Position numbers and translations under genes: made by a program. Positions 15,301 through 25,233 of a stretch of DNA of 64,000 nt are shown piece after piece (the stretch's first letter is position 1; every line of letters starts with the position of its first letter). The stretch spans positions 29,615,686-29,679,685 of the forward strand of contig OZ034968.1 in NCBI GenBank assembly GCA_964030785.1, read 5' to 3'. The notes beneath the pieces were generated by a model. It saw only the letters and a list, made by a program, of their open reading frames with translations. It did no database searches and had not been told where the DNA came from. Source of the stretch: Siderastrea siderea (taxonomy: Eukaryota > Cnidaria > Anthozoa > Scleractinia > Rhizangiidae).

Positions 15301-18300
15301 TCGGCTGCGCTTGTATATAGCCAACTGGTTTGCCTCCCGCCAGTTGGGATTTTTAACATGTTATGTTCCATTTACAATATTTGTTTCGTTTGTTTGTTAA
15401 ATGCTCGGCCCCACTAGCAATTTGCTATAAACACTTGCCGAGGGTAAATAAAGGATATTTATTTTTATTTATTTTGTGTAAATGATGCCATTGTGTTTTC
15501 TATTTTAGAGCCATAGACGCGGGTTGAGAACCATTTTTTGCGATTCAAGAGCACCGTGTAAACGCTTCTACAGCTCATACCTGCTATTTTTGTGACAAAA
15601 ATTTCTTAAACTCGCAAGAATTCTCAAGGTGTTTTTTATTCGACCTATACCCAAATATTAAATCACTTTTGTAAGTGATAAAAATTATCTGGTTCGTACC
15701 ACTTTTTTTACGAATGCAGACCCAATTACACTGCATTGTAAAAAGTATGCTACAAGTAAGTAACATGTAACACGCTTTCCTTTAACTTTTCGTTAACAAT
15801 TAAAAGTAACATCAAATCCAATCATGACTTTATCATTCTGACTGGTTCGTTCGGTTGGTTTTGCATTTATTGTGAATGGCTACTATGAAAACAGTTCTAT
15901 AGTTTTGATCCCAGGACATTAATATGCAAACCACTTTATTTATGTTCTCCGTGATGCTTATTTCATGCAACAACATTTCTGTGTCAGACTATCACACATA
16001 AGAAAGATGGAACTGTGACAGAGGCCGCTATAGATTTTGTCACGTATGGAACAAAACCCTCTGGAGACAGGAGCGGAGCTTATCTGTTTCTTCCAGATGG
16101 TCCTGCTGAGGTACGTGATGTTTTGACGATTTGTTACGTAATATGGACATCGTTATGGAACACGAGACAGTGAATTGGTGTTTAATATTTTGATGTTACC
16201 TCTTGTTAATCTGTAGGCTCATGGCTTAGGAGAGCAGCCGTCAGTTTATGTGAGCAGAGGGAAACTGGTAAGCAGTGGATCAAAATTCCGTACCCACACG
16301 TAAAAAGATCAGTTCTCTAAATATGTTGCGGCTCAATTTTTTTTTTATACCAGTTTATATATTTGTTTATTCGTTTATTTACCCATGATTTATTTACTTT
16401 TTTCAAATTACACCCAATAAATAAAATCCTTCTTTAAATAGTCAGATGATGAAAAAAGGACCGTGTGAAAAAAGAAAAAAGCAAACTAACAAAACACAGA
16501 ACATTAAGACTGTTGTTGTTGTTTTTTTTTTTCAAAGAAAACACAAAAATTAAACCGCAGCAAATATAGTAAAACTAAACTATGATAATCCATTTGGCCA
16601 AACCACACCAAATGCTTAAACCAAGTGCAAAGTCACAAGTTCCGCGCATGCGTGCTCTGGTTACCTGTAGCCACAAATGGGCGCAAATGTAACACTTTGC
16701 CATACCAAGTGCAACCGACAAACCAGGCAGCGCTGGAAAACAACAACAACGTAGGCCGTGTTAAACGCGGAAAAGACATGCAGCCTGAGGCAGGAAAACA
16801 TGCAACAAAAGACAACATTAGGCACACAAAAACATGCCAAACAAACAAACAAACATGCAGCATGTGCCAAACGCGGGATAAACATGCAGCCTGTGCCAAC
16901 CGCGGGAAAGTGTGCGCAAGCGAAATTACGATTGGTTGTGTTAAAGAAAAAAAAAACAGCACCATAACTTTGATCGGTTGAAATAGGACAGCATTCACAG
17001 CCTGAAAACTTAGAATCATGCCAACCCAAACCCAATTTGTATTAAAACCGTTTCTGCTGTTCTATCCTCAGATGCAAGAAGTTCGTGTTTTTCTTCCTAA
17101 TGTTGTTCATGTAGTCAGACTTTATTCCATATCGGGTAAGACATATTTACTCTGCGTTTTTGTGATTCATGTTTTGACGTCAACGAATTCATCGGTTTTT
17201 GTCAGCGCGTGGTGATAAAACCGTGAATGTGTAGTTTACATCCAATGGACGCCGAAAACGAGCTTAAAGGATGAAGTAACGTTAAAACTTGTTCGCCTCT
17301 GTACGCATTACGTGCCTATGTTTACGGAGGTCAAGGACAGCACGGCCTGTAGCCTCCTTAGCTTTGTCTCGTATCGTCTTTCACCTCCAACCTCGTACCC
17401 AGGGTCTCTCTTTTTCCTATCCCTTGGAAAGATGGGAGACCCTGGGTACGAGGTTTTTTTCTCCTAAACCAAACTTTGGGGAAGAAAGAGGTTGCGTAAT
17501 CAGCCCGTGTTCGTTGCCACGACAAATGTGTGAATTCATCCTTCACTCATCAAAACGCCTGCACTGTTTATAACGCAAAAATTTGGATTTACCAACTGAG
17601 TTGGTAAGGTAAATTGGCCTCCGTAAAGAAATTCGAAAACTGACGCTTCGAGCGTTAGCCGAGCTTGGTCAGAGCGAATCTGAAGGGCTAACGCTCTGAC
17701 GAAGGATAAACACTCGAAATATCAGCTTCTACGGTGGCCAATTTACCGTATCAACTTAGTTGATGAAGCCAATTTTTTGTGATTCTCTTCTCCACAGACG
17801 CAGCACCCTTGTTAACCCCTTCACTCATTTTTACTGTTGATAAGTCGTGAGAGGAGGGGGCATTCGCAGGCTATTTGCTCAGATGCTGTAGATTAGAAGA
17901 GGATCAAAAACTGTACTGAAATTGAAACTAAGACTAGGTACTTATTGTCGTATTCAAAGTGTTCCTGGAAGATCTCAGAGGACTTTCCTCAGTTTTTATA
18001 CGGAGCCATCCCATATTATCCCCTGTTTTTAGCTATTTTCGCCAGGACGCAAGGAAAGATCAGTCACTATCCGTTTCCATCCTATCCATCCGTAGCAAAA
18101 CATGCCTGTTTAGAACACTTGTCTAGTACAGTAATTTTAAACAAATTTGTCTTTTTAAACAAAATTTGTCTTTTGCCTTTTTAAAGTGAGACCATTAGTA
18201 GGTGACACGGTCCCTTTAGTGTTAAAGTTGTTGTTGTTGTTGTTTTTATTCCAGGACCTGAAGGACGAACTCTAGACATCCAGAACAAAGTGGATATCAG

Positions 18301-21300
18301 AAGTTTCGTAAACAAGGTATGTGGAATGCTGGGTTATTTTAGAAAGGTTCTATCGCTATTGCTAGCCTATTATTTGTAGTAAGTATTATACCCTTAGATT
18401 GGGGCTTAATAAAAGTGAATAGGTAAATAATGATCATACGGGGTCGTGTGATCTGCAGTTCACAAATGTTGAATTTATTCGCGTTTGATCACACTTTCCC
18501 GGCGTGCCTACCTTTTCCTTTTCGTTCCTCTGTGACTGATCTTTTACTCCTACCCCTAACGTAAGAACGAACATAAATAAGACAACCAGGAGGAAAACGC
18601 TAAGAGGAACGTTCTTCCTTTCGTATTTCAGGAATTGGTGATGAGAATCAAGAGCAATATACAAAACAGTGGCCGAGAATTTTACACCGACTTGAACGGA
18701 TTTCAGGTGAGCAGCTGCAAATAATAATAATGGCAAAGATTTGTTTTCTCAGTTAGTAAAAGAAATATCCAAGTTTTAATTATGATCAGTAATATAGATA
18801 ACCCGGACCATGAAGCCTAATGGCCAAACGGAGATGCAACTGCGTCATCCCATATGGAGTGGCAGACTGACTTATAAGTGCAAAATATTTTAACAAACAA
18901 ACAAGGGGGTCAGTTTCTAAAGAAACTGTGGTGCTGCTTCGGTGGGAAAGTGAATCACAGAAAATTTGGATTTATCAACTGAGTTGATAAGGTAAATTGG
19001 ACACCGTCAGGGCTAACGCTCGAAACGTCGGCTTTCAATTTCTTTACGGTGGCCAATTTACCTTATCAACTCAGTTGATAAATCCAAAGTTCAAAACAAC
19101 TCTGAGAGCCATTTGCGGCAACTTAAAGGTGGGGGCCAAAGGGAGAATATTTTCATCGACCTGTGTGTAAATTTGAACTTAATTAAAGTGGAGTCAAGTA
19201 CCCGCACGTTAACGCAACTTCATACAAGGCGTGGTCACACGGAGACGCAATTACACCGAAGTTTCCACTTGTGATCACATCTGACTTCGCTTTGCGAGGG
19301 CTTAACGTGTATTCGTTTTGGTCAAGCGCAGGAACACAGCAGTTTACGATAGAAGCCTGCTCTGATCACTCACAACCACAAGGAAATCTCCCTAGTGCCT
19401 GTGAGTTATGATATGGGGCCTTATCTGTAGGAGTGCAGAGCCCTGTTGATGAGGTCTGGTATGTTAAGGACAGCTGTAAGAGCCTCTGATGTATTTTGTT
19501 TGCCTTTTCTATCTTGTAGATGCAAAAGCGTAAAACAATGGACAAAATTCCTATCCAGGCCAACTTTTACCCTCTTCCGTCCATGGCTGTCCTTCAAGAT
19601 AAGTCCACGCGCTTAACGCTTCTGTCAGCGCAGTCTAATGGCGTGGCTGGCCTTCATCAAGGTAACGCTTCCTTGTTTTGACTGTAATTTGTGGCTGATC
19701 TATTAAACTGTTAAAGCTTTGAGGGTAACGATCCGCTGGTAGAAGTGACCTCACAAGAGTTGCGAAAACATTTGTTATTTGCTTATCAATCACTTAGTCA
19801 GAGATCTCCTGAATGTATCAGTAAATACTCGGTTTGACAATAAATATGTTAGACCCCCCCCCCCCGGAACTCCCATGCTCACGTACGGCGAGACCGAGTG
19901 GAATAATTAACAATTATTCACTGAGGTGGAGATGAATTGGTGGATATTTGCGAGCTGCAAAGCTGTGAGGTAAACATCTACCACTCTTCACCGAATACTG
20001 GTTCATTTTTTTTCTGAGAAATAAGGAAAACTCGCGCGTGAAATGCAGAACAATACCGGGAGATGAATAGAAGATATCAGTATCTACCAATTACTGCATA
20101 GTGTTTTTCGCTGATTGGCAACTTAAATTCGGGGTAGTATGTGCTATTCACCTCCCGGCATTTTTCTGGATTTCCCGCGCGAGTTTTTCCCTCTTTTCTC
20201 AGAAAAAAGAACTGGCTATCCACTGGTTTGTTATATACAACACTAACAACAGAGTGTTTCCGTCGAGGGACTGACCGATAGTTGCCCCACGCATATTTGA
20301 TCATGTTCTAAAACGAAACATTGCTGGCTTTAAGAACATCAAATTTCCAAGCGGCAACTATCAGCCGATGCGTCCCGAGACAGAAACACTCTATTGTTTT
20401 TATTGTTCACCAATAAATTTTCTTCCGGCAAAAAAGTTCAAATTTTTAGATGAAAAGCTGCAAAAAAACTACAATTTATACAGAAAAGAAAAAAGGGAAA
20501 AGAATAGACGGAGAAAATGCGAAAATACAAGGAGAGTTTCTGCCGATGGATACTATCCATCTGTTTTTTTCGCCGAAAGGGCACTAATTCCCGACAGGTT
20601 TCCTTCGCAGAGGAACACTATTGTGTCACGTGTTCGCTTCAAACCAATCAAAAACAGAGGGAAAATTAGTGGTGAACTATGATTGTTATTGCTATATAGA
20701 AAATCCCTGGATCATGCGAAATAATAGTACGTTTGCAAAACATGAGCGGGCAGCCTAGAAAGAAAACGACCAATCTTGATAACCACTGCTGAATATTTAA
20801 CATGTTAAACAATTATTCACCGAAGTGAAGGTCTTCACCGACACTGAGGTGAATAATTGTTTTAGAATGTACCAAACCAGTGGATAGCCAGCACCAAATA
20901 GTTCCTTTTTTCTGAGAAGTGAGGGAAAGCTCGCGCGCTAACTCCAGAACAGTTCCGGGAGGTGAATAGCGGATACTATCGCGAGTTTGAGTAACCAATC
21001 AGAGCGCGCGAAAAACACTTTACTACTGGTTTGGTGTATACTAAGTTAAAATGTTTGTTGGAAAAAAAATGCAACCAAAAACAAGACAAGTGAGGCGACA
21101 GTTACGTGAAGGATTTGTTTTAAATTTCAGGTGAACTTCAAGTGGTTCTTGACCGTCGCCTGTACCAGGATGACAACAGGGGCCTGGGGCAGGGTGTCAC
21201 TGATAACAAGGTCACTCCTGCTAACTTCAGGCTCGTTGTGGAACGATTTAAGACTGAGCGCGAGCCTGTAAGTACTGCATTTAGTATTAAGAAAGTGTCT

Positions 21301-23474
21301 GGTATTTCTAGGAAATTTTGACCTTCTCAAATTTGACCGAAACCCCGTAATAGTTGTAGATGGAGGTGGGTGGCGGGGGGGGGAGGGGGGGGGTAGGGGT
21401 GAGGGAGAAGGACAGGGAGAGGAAGTGGTGATCATTTTATCTTTTAACTTTTTTTGGGGGGAGGGGGCAACAATTCTTGGCTTGGGCATCATCGTACGAA
21501 TTATTCCGGTGTCTTTTAATGACAGAAAAAAATTGGTACTTTTCAGTGGGTTAGTACACCTAAATTCTGTGTTTTCCTTTAGTTTCAGCATTTTTCCTTT
21601 GTTATTCTTTGAGGTTTCACGGAATCCGAAATATCTCAGTTTTATAGTGTAAGGCCCCAAACAAATTTACGTGTATGTTTCTCCCAAGGGCGAAAATGAA
21701 TTTGTTTCAACCATCTCTGCCATGCCTCCCTCCGCCAAAAGTAATTCTTGCCACCCTTATCTTAGCTTCGCTTGGTCATTGACATGCTGTTTTTTTAATT
21801 GACATTGAACACGATTTATTGTTGTTTGTCTGACTGTCAGTATTAAGGTAGATCGCCTAGAAATAATGGCGTTTCGCATTAAGAAATTGAAATTTTACGA
21901 TGCTATCATCTCTTCACCAGGATGACGTCCCTGTAGCGTACCCCTCCCTCCTTGGTCACCGATTGTTACATCACTTGAATCACCCGTTGTTCACGTTGTT
22001 GACTCCGGCTGAGTCACCCGACTCCGAAAGTCTGTTGTCGAATTTCAACAGTTTGCAGTCTGAGCTACCTAATGATATCTTCATGGTTACCTTGCGGTCA
22101 GTGGCAGACAAACAGCGGCCTCGACCCAGTGGCGAGGCTCTGCTGGTGCTCCATCGCGAGGGATACGAATGTAATTTTGAGTGCAAGTGTCTTGCTAGGA
22201 CAAGCAGGGGACAGGTCAGTAAACAGATGGAGCAGTTTTCAATTGAGCATCGAGAGTAATGTTGTGTTTGCTTTGGTTTTGCTTTACTACGCTCTCTGAT
22301 TGGTTAAAAAAACTCGCGCCACTTTTTCAACCAATCAGACGTAAAATCAAAACCAATGGTGACTTGCTCGCGTGCGTTTCCCACACTTAACGGTAATAAC
22401 TTGTATTTGCCTCGACTTTTGATTTGTTTACTTTGTGTTTGATCCCGTTGTGATTGGCTAAAGTTATTACTTTGGCTTTGGCATAGTTACTCGAGGGACT
22501 GGTTATGAAACTTTGCAAGTTTCAAAGGCCTTAACAAAGGTGCTGCAATTTATGATGAAAGTACTACGACAGTGTACAATCTTGTTTTACGTTCGCACAC
22601 TTTGGCTGAATAACTTAACAGTGACATTCTTACTGGTTAGTTGCTCATGCAAAATTCAAAACCTATTGTTGTTTGTGCACCGTCAAGGCTAAAAACGGTA
22701 ACAAAAACATAAGACAAAGGACTTAGCTGAGCTTCATAACCAGATTCTTTTATTAACTATGGTTTTGGTTTTACGACACTCGTTTGAAAACTGCTCTATT
22801 AAATGTTATAAAAATGTAATGTCGTCGCTAGATACGACCAGAGAACTAGCGTAAGGAAAATTCAAAACTCAAAACAAGATAATTTGAGAAAGAACGTGAT
22901 CAGTGTAGTTTGAAATTTAGATCAAGGAGCCAACATCTATCACGTGATGGTGGAAAAGACAAACAGACTTGGAAGTGTTAGTTGGAAGGAAATGGATTTT
23001 TGCTGGCACTGAAATCCTACAAACTTTGAGGAGGATTTGTGTTATTATTATTACGGGTTTCGTGCTGATTGGCAAACGGCGACATTGCTCCGTTATCCTT
23101 GTTACTGTTGTGTAATCCCCACGGTCGTCCGGCCCTTCCCCCCCCCCCCCCCCCCCTCCGTCCCCTTTACATGGCTACCAGGACAGCCCAAAGACAGCAT
23201 TGTACTAACTTGGGTTGCAATATCAGTGCTCATTTTATTGGAAACATGAGTGGGAAAAAAATTGTAATTCAGCGTTCGACAAAAAGGTTGACAAAGGCTC
23301 TTCGTGTTTGTTACTTGACAGGTGAAATTGAATCATTTGTTCAAGGATCTGTCCATCGATAGGCTCCATTCCACCTCTCTGACAATGCTGCACGAGTACC
23401 AGGAACTGGATCCTAGCTCTCCTCTGAATGTGGACCCCATGGAACTGTATTCGTACAAGATGAGGCTCAAGTGA
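368..23474 (+). CDS. MAN2A: Golgi alpha-mannosidase II (GH38), 3' 26 exons, 5' end outside window
   Basis: Partial gene. Exons: 368-539, 771-904, 1612-1785, 2241-2326, 3087-3187, 4797-4929, 5140-5184, 5707-5758, 6007-6076, 7509-7589, 10254-10436, 10992-11109, 11373-11440, 11949-12027, 12704-12790, 14179-14309, 14911-15013, 15988-16110, 16217-16267, 17072-17135, 18255-18316, 18632-18705, 19520-19671, 21131-21267, 21921-22214, 23322-23474. Their 2927 nt stay in frame and give 974 residues plus TGA. Seen: [54 protein letters not shown] and [12 protein letters not shown] motifs in family order. Known: the enzyme trims two mannoses from GlcNAcMan5GlcNAc2 in the medial Golgi, a step to complex N-glycans. 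About 170-180 residues (cytoplasmic tail, membrane anchor, stem, HSHNDPGW zinc motif) should lie upstream, judging by the roughly 1140-residue vertebrate protein. MAN2A1 versus MAN2A2 cannot be decided; lysosomal MAN2B is unlikely because the motifs follow the Golgi type. No canonical AATAAA follows the stop until 24340. Confidence 0.96.
1612..1785 (+). CDS. MAN2A: MAN2A exon with the catalytic nucleophile/zinc-ligand Asp
   Basis: This exon encodes [19 protein letters not shown] and continues to FMWRQNWG. The Asp of IDPFGH (residue 112 counted from the first complete codon of the window, a Trp at 370) matches the GH38 aspartate that is both nucleophile and zinc ligand (Asp204 in the fly Golgi enzyme, from memory). 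The exon enters in phase 1 after 771-904 and leaves in phase 1, completing an Asp codon with exon 2241-2326. An intact motif argues for a working enzyme. Confidence 0.93.
3787..4377. mobile_element. TTAA-flanked (piggyBac-type) MITE, 591 bp
   Basis: TTAA at 3783-3786 and TTAA at 4378-4381 flank an element that starts CCCACTGACGCCC and ends GGGTGTCAATGGG, which are imperfect terminal inverted repeats. TTAA duplication with CCC/GGG termini is the signature of piggyBac-type cut-and-paste transposons. No transposase reading frame is present, so the copy is non-autonomous. It lies in a MAN2A intron. Confidence 0.7.
4797..4929 (+). CDS. MAN2A: MAN2A exon with the general-acid Asp pair
   Basis: It encodes a dibasic helix ([13 protein letters not shown]) and then the APLGDDFRY motif at about residues 244-252 of the window protein. 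In GH38 Golgi mannosidases the second Asp of this GDD is the acid/base catalyst. The motif is intact. It is followed by the 45-nt exon 5140-5184 and the 52-nt exon 5707-5758, both in frame. Confidence 0.92.
5270..5457. mobile_element. Degenerate copy of the CCCTTTAAGCCC MITE family
   Basis: The internal blocks CATGAGAATAAAGGAAAT, ATGATGTCTTCCTGTTTAA and GAGAATATGCATGCTGATAT are shared in order with the better-preserved copy at 42134-42333. The ends have decayed. It is intronic in MAN2A. Confidence 0.55.
6111..6410. mobile_element. MITE with ~20-bp terminal inverted repeats
   Basis: CACCAATGAAATACCAGGAT at 6111-6130 is the near reverse complement of ATCCTGGTATTTCATCAGTG at 6391-6410. The 300-bp interior is AT-rich, has further partial inverted repeats (GTATC.TC blocks) and no coding frame. 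It is intronic in MAN2A. Confidence 0.6.
6703..6990 (+). repeat. Degenerate tRNA-derived SINE
   Basis: GGTGCAGTGGTTAGCATGG at about 6715-6733 looks like a decayed tRNA A-box region, and a less clear GGTTCAATTTTGG follows as a B-box relic. The tail continues to about 6990. Assigned by resemblance to tRNA-headed SINEs; the copy is old. Confidence 0.4.
7100..7469. mobile_element. MITE with AAGGACGGTGCC termini
   Basis: AAGGACGGTGCC at 7101-7112 matches the reverse complement of GGCACCATCCTT near 7456-7467. Inside, AATACAGAGGTATTTTA and AAATACCTTTGTATTAGTA form a second inverted pair. It is 370 bp, non-coding, and ends about 40 bp before the MAN2A exon at 7509. Confidence 0.6.
8472..9411. repeat. 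Nested MITE cluster with a 221-bp direct duplication
   Basis: Two copies of a palindrome-bearing MITE lie here. Segment 8687-8907 recurs at 9191-9411 with equal length (221 bp) and only scattered differences. Each carries half of a hairpin whose loop is CCTTCGGCC; in the first copy the arms run from about 8671 to 8740. The left portions share ATCTA.TAGCGTTCTATCA and a GATAGTGAGTAG hairpin. A third copy in opposite orientation is at 45703-45990. This is intronic in MAN2A. Confidence 0.7.
10254..10436 (+). CDS. MAN2A: MAN2A exon with the QHHD zinc-binding motif
   Basis: It encodes [22 protein letters not shown] (QHHD at window residues 390-393), the fourth zinc-ligand region of GH38 (His471 in the fly enzyme, from memory). 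It is reached after a 2.66-kb intron that carries several MITEs and a duplicated 221-bp repeat. The acceptor is AAG at 10251-10253 and the donor is GT at 10437. Confidence 0.93.
10570..10615 (-). ncRNA. Degenerate Penelope-type hammerhead ribozyme core
   Basis: On the - strand CTGATGA (10609-10603) is followed by a 19-nt imperfect hairpin with an AGTAA loop and then GAAACGTC (10583-10576). CUGAUGA, stem II, GAAA is the hammerhead core, and a very short stem III is typical of copies in Penelope-like retroelements. Stem II has a mismatch and a bulge, and stem I is not well paired, so this is probably an inactive remnant. Confidence 0.45.
11560..11784. mobile_element. MITE, family with TACCAAACCAGTGGATAG ends
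   Basis: This 225-bp intronic element starts near TATTCACCAAAGTGGAGGT, has ACCAGTGGATAGC on the left and the inverse CTATCCACTGGTTTGG on the right (11753-11768). Relatives are at 19906-20236 and 20808-21042. It has no coding capacity. Confidence 0.6.
12577..12637. repeat. Short inverted repeat
   Basis: ACTGAAGTTAAGCACACA and its reverse complement TGTGTGCTTAACTTCAGT form a 17-18-bp stem with a loop of about 22 nt in an intron of MAN2A. The origin is unclear; it may be a tiny fold-back relic. Confidence 0.5.
12985..13655. repeat. GTAAGCGACCA repeat interrupted by a palindromic MITE
   Basis: Repeated CTCGTAAGCGACCA motifs (about 13033 and 13157) and the inverse GTGGTCGCTTACG (about 13628-13640) mark an older dispersed repeat. 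A separate palindromic MITE (13286-13439) sits inside it, which gives the order of insertion. Confidence 0.5.
13286..13439. mobile_element. Palindromic MITE, AACAATAGAG family, copy 1
   Basis: AACAATAGAGTTCTTGTGTC at the left end is matched by the inverse GACAGAAGAACTCTATTG at the right end. A second inner pair (GTGTGATAGGTTGCC versus AACCTATCACAC) makes the whole 154 bp a long hairpin. Copies at 55801-55924 and 20245-20399 confirm a family. Confidence 0.7.
14831..14859 (-). ncRNA. Hammerhead-like core on the - strand
   Basis: Read on the - strand: CTGATGA (14859-14853), a hairpin pairing GGTGG with TCACC, then GAAA (14834-14831). This is the spacing of a hammerhead catalytic core. Stem I could not be paired convincingly and stem III would be very short, so activity is doubtful. 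It lies in the intron before exon 14911. Confidence 0.35.
15181..15477 (+). repeat. tRNA-derived SINE
   Basis: The head has an A-box (TGGCCGAGTGGTTAGG, about 15192-15207) and a perfect B-box (GGTTCGAATCCC, about 15238-15249) in tRNA spacing. The acceptor stem does not pair, so it is not a functional tRNA gene. A tRNA-unrelated body and a TTTATTT-rich tail (about 15460-15477) follow. It is sense-oriented in a MAN2A intron. Confidence 0.8.
17389..17455. repeat. Short palindromic repeat, CCTCGTACCCAGGG type
   Basis: AACCTCGTACCCAGGGTCTC at the left and its inverse ending in CGAGGTT at the right form a 22-bp stem around a loop of about 24 nt. The outer bases resemble the termini of the larger MITEs at 45035-45357 and 63614-63913, which suggests a deletion derivative. 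Confidence 0.6.
17580..17778. mobile_element. Inverted-repeat element with hammerhead-like core, copy 1
   Basis: The ends ATTTACCAACTGAGTTGGTA and the inverse TACCGTATCAACTTAGTTGAT bracket inverted GGTAAATTGGCC blocks. Inside, on the + strand, CTGACGA (17696-17702), an A-rich 13-nt segment and GAAATATC (17716-17723) follow the hammerhead pattern with a loop-less stem III. An inverted, more decayed half is present at about 17640-17670. Copy 2 is at 18960-19090. Confidence 0.5.
18960..19090. mobile_element. Inverted-repeat element, copy 2
   Basis: TTTGGATTTATCAACTGAGT at the left end and the inverse ACTCAGTTGATAAATCCAAA at the right end are perfect 20-bp inverted repeats that extend into GGTAAATTGG. 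The centre has GGGCTAACGCTCGAAACGTC, the stem II to GAAAC part of a hammerhead, but the CTGANGA part is missing, so this copy is catalytically dead. Confidence 0.65.
19906..20236. mobile_element. Composite fold-back MITE related to 11560-11784
   Basis: AAAACTCGCGCGTGAAAT at about 20029-20046 recurs inverted as TTTCCCGCGCGAGTTTTT at about 20172-20189, each beside a GAGATGAATAG or inverse CTATTCACCTCCC block. Two head-to-head partial copies of the same MITE explain this. Confidence 0.55.
20245..20399. mobile_element. Palindromic MITE, AACAATAGAG family, divergent copy
   Basis: AACAACAGAGTGTTTCCGTC on the left is matched by the inverse GACAGAAACACTCTATTGTT on the right. An inner GATAGTTGCC and GGCAACTATC pair continues the hairpin. 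It directly follows the preceding MITE in the intron between MAN2A exons 19520-19671 and 21131-21267. Confidence 0.65.
20808..21042. mobile_element. MITE, TACCAAACCAGTGGATAG family, third copy
   Basis: It shares with 11560-11784 the blocks TACCAAACCAGTGGATAGC, AGCACCAAATAGTT, TATCGCGAGTTTGAGTA and CCAATCAGAG in the same order. It ends near TGGTTTGGTGTATACTAA, about 90 bp before exon 21131. Confidence 0.65.
21359..21428 (+). other. G-rich tract, possible G-quadruplex
   Basis: Several runs of four or more G separated by one to four bases occur within 70 bp on the coding strand of the MAN2A intron. The pattern fits a G-quadruplex in pre-mRNA; folding is inferred only from composition. Confidence 0.4.
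22270..22460. repeat. CTCTGATTGG-type repeat
   Basis: CTCTCTGATTGGTTAAAAAA and the inverse TTCAACCAATCAGA lie 40 bp apart, with a further TTGTGATTGGCTAAAG block downstream. Such blocks recur in MITEs through the window (for example 8513, 11733, 20995, 45938). The boundaries are uncertain. Confidence 0.35.
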
Positions 23475-24477
23475 CGACACTCCATGCGATTTTATACGAA
23501 ATGAATGATACGTTTATAGTGTTTGCAGTTTCAGTACACGTGCCTTTGTAAAGAGTATACCCGGCTTCAATTACTGTCCTATTTTGCTGGAGGAAGGCAG
23601 TAAAGACTGCAACAAAATGTTAACTACCGTCGGCCTTATTTATCTGCACATAAAAGTAAGACAGACAAACCAAAATAAGAAACACGGGAATTTTTCACGA
23701 GTTATGCGCTATTTTAATTCTACATGTGTACTGAGTATCACCTTCTTGACAGCGTCCGCGGCTATTACAATATAAATCAGTGAAGATTATAGGGGAATAC
23801 TTAGATAAATATGTCTTCTTGTTCGCGATTAATATAAAAGTCCATTCCAAAGCCCAGTTTTACCAGCTGGCCGTCATAAATTTTTGTTGTATTGACGTTT
23901 AATTTGCTTCTCAATTGTAATGTGACTGGGAAACAACGGCATGGGAGGGGAGACAAGGGGAAGGGAGGGGAGGGTGGTCAGGCATTCCAGAGGCGATTGA
24001 TGAACTACTCGTGCCTAGGACGCATATCCAGTAGCTCCTGAAAGATCAAGTTGAAATTTTTAAAATAGGCAGCACGAGGGACAAATGAGGTAACAAAGAA
24101 AGATTTAACAATTTTCTGTTTCTATACAATGATGTTAAATGGTTTCTAATCAATCATAGGGTGCGTTTTATCTTGTTTAGCTCATAATTGTTACTAATTG
24201 TATTCGATACTAAGTTCTAGGAAACCCGCGTTCTGATTGGTTAGAAAGCCATGCTGTATATCTCTGTAGAAACGCGCTTAAGTTTCCATTAGTTATTTTC
24301 TGGTGAAGTAGGAATCCCTTTTTTTTCGCATTTCATAATAATAAATATAGAAGCACTCGTAGAAGTTTAGGATATCTCGAATCGGTAAACAATGAGAGTG
24401 TGTGGTAGCATTTAAAAATCCGTACAAACTTTATTAAACTATATTGAATTCCTTGATACAGTATTGCCTAATTATGT

Positions 24478-25233
24478 CTTTTTCACATGCACTTTGATTG
24501 GGTGTGAAGTTGGTGAAAGGACAATGCGTAACACACATCACCATTGGCAGCTTTAATAAAAGGAAATTTAATTTAAGTTTTCTCAGAGTGGTTTCCTTAG
24601 TAATCAATAAAATAATTATCGCTTTCTTACTTAATGGCAATCACTTAGAACCACCCTAATGCAATAAATAATAAATCAGCAAGAAGCTCTTCTGAGAAGA
24701 GGTCTATCATAGAACCTGGGCCCTAAACGGAAGTAGCGAGACGCAAGATCACTTAAAGAGAAAAAATTCCAGCATGTTTGTATTTTCGCTGCCTTTTTGT
24801 GACCCTAAAGCCTGCTCTTGGGTATTATAAAAGCTCCTAAAATAGCATGAAAAGGATTTTTCACATGCACTTTGATTGGGTGTGAAGTTGGTGAAAGGAC
24901 AATGCGTAACACACCTCACCATTTGCAGCTTTAATAAAAGGAAATTTAATTTAAGTTTTCTCAGAGTGGTTTCCTTAGTAATCAATAAAATAATTGTCGC
25001 TTTCTTACTTAATGGCAATCACTTAGAACCACCCTAATGCAATAAATAATAAATCAGCAAAAAGCTCTTCTGAGAAGAGGTCTATCAGAACCTGGGCCCT
25101 AAACGGAAGTAGCGAGATGCAAGATCACTTAAAGAGAAAAAAATCCGGCATGTTTGTATTTTCGCTGCCTTTTTGTGACCCTAAAGCCTGCGCTTGGATA
25201 TTGTAAAAGCTCCTAAAATAGCATGGAAAGGAT
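24478..25233. repeat. 378-bp tandem duplication
   Basis: The segment beginning TTTTTCACATGCACTTTGAT at about 24479 starts again at about 24857, and both copies run collinearly through GCTCTTCTGAGAAGAGGTCT to AAAATAGCATG. The period, measured at CACATGC (24484 and 24862), is 378 bp. Differences are a few substitutions and small indels, so the duplication is fairly recent. Confidence 0.85.

Noticed and set aside
16770..16920. CRISPR-like or satellite array
   Set aside because: The ACATGCAGC and CGCGGGA units are irregular in spacing and few in number, and this is a eukaryotic intron.
16633..17035. Open frames of 118-128 codons on both strands
   Set aside because: They overlap each other in several frames in a short-repeat stretch (ACATGCAGC.TGTGCCAA units) within a MAN2A intron, have no domain and no splice context.
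21127..21660. 177-codon frame on the - strand
   Set aside because: It is the antisense shadow of MAN2A exon 21131-21267 and of the G-rich tract, which gives the Pro/Ser-rich run.
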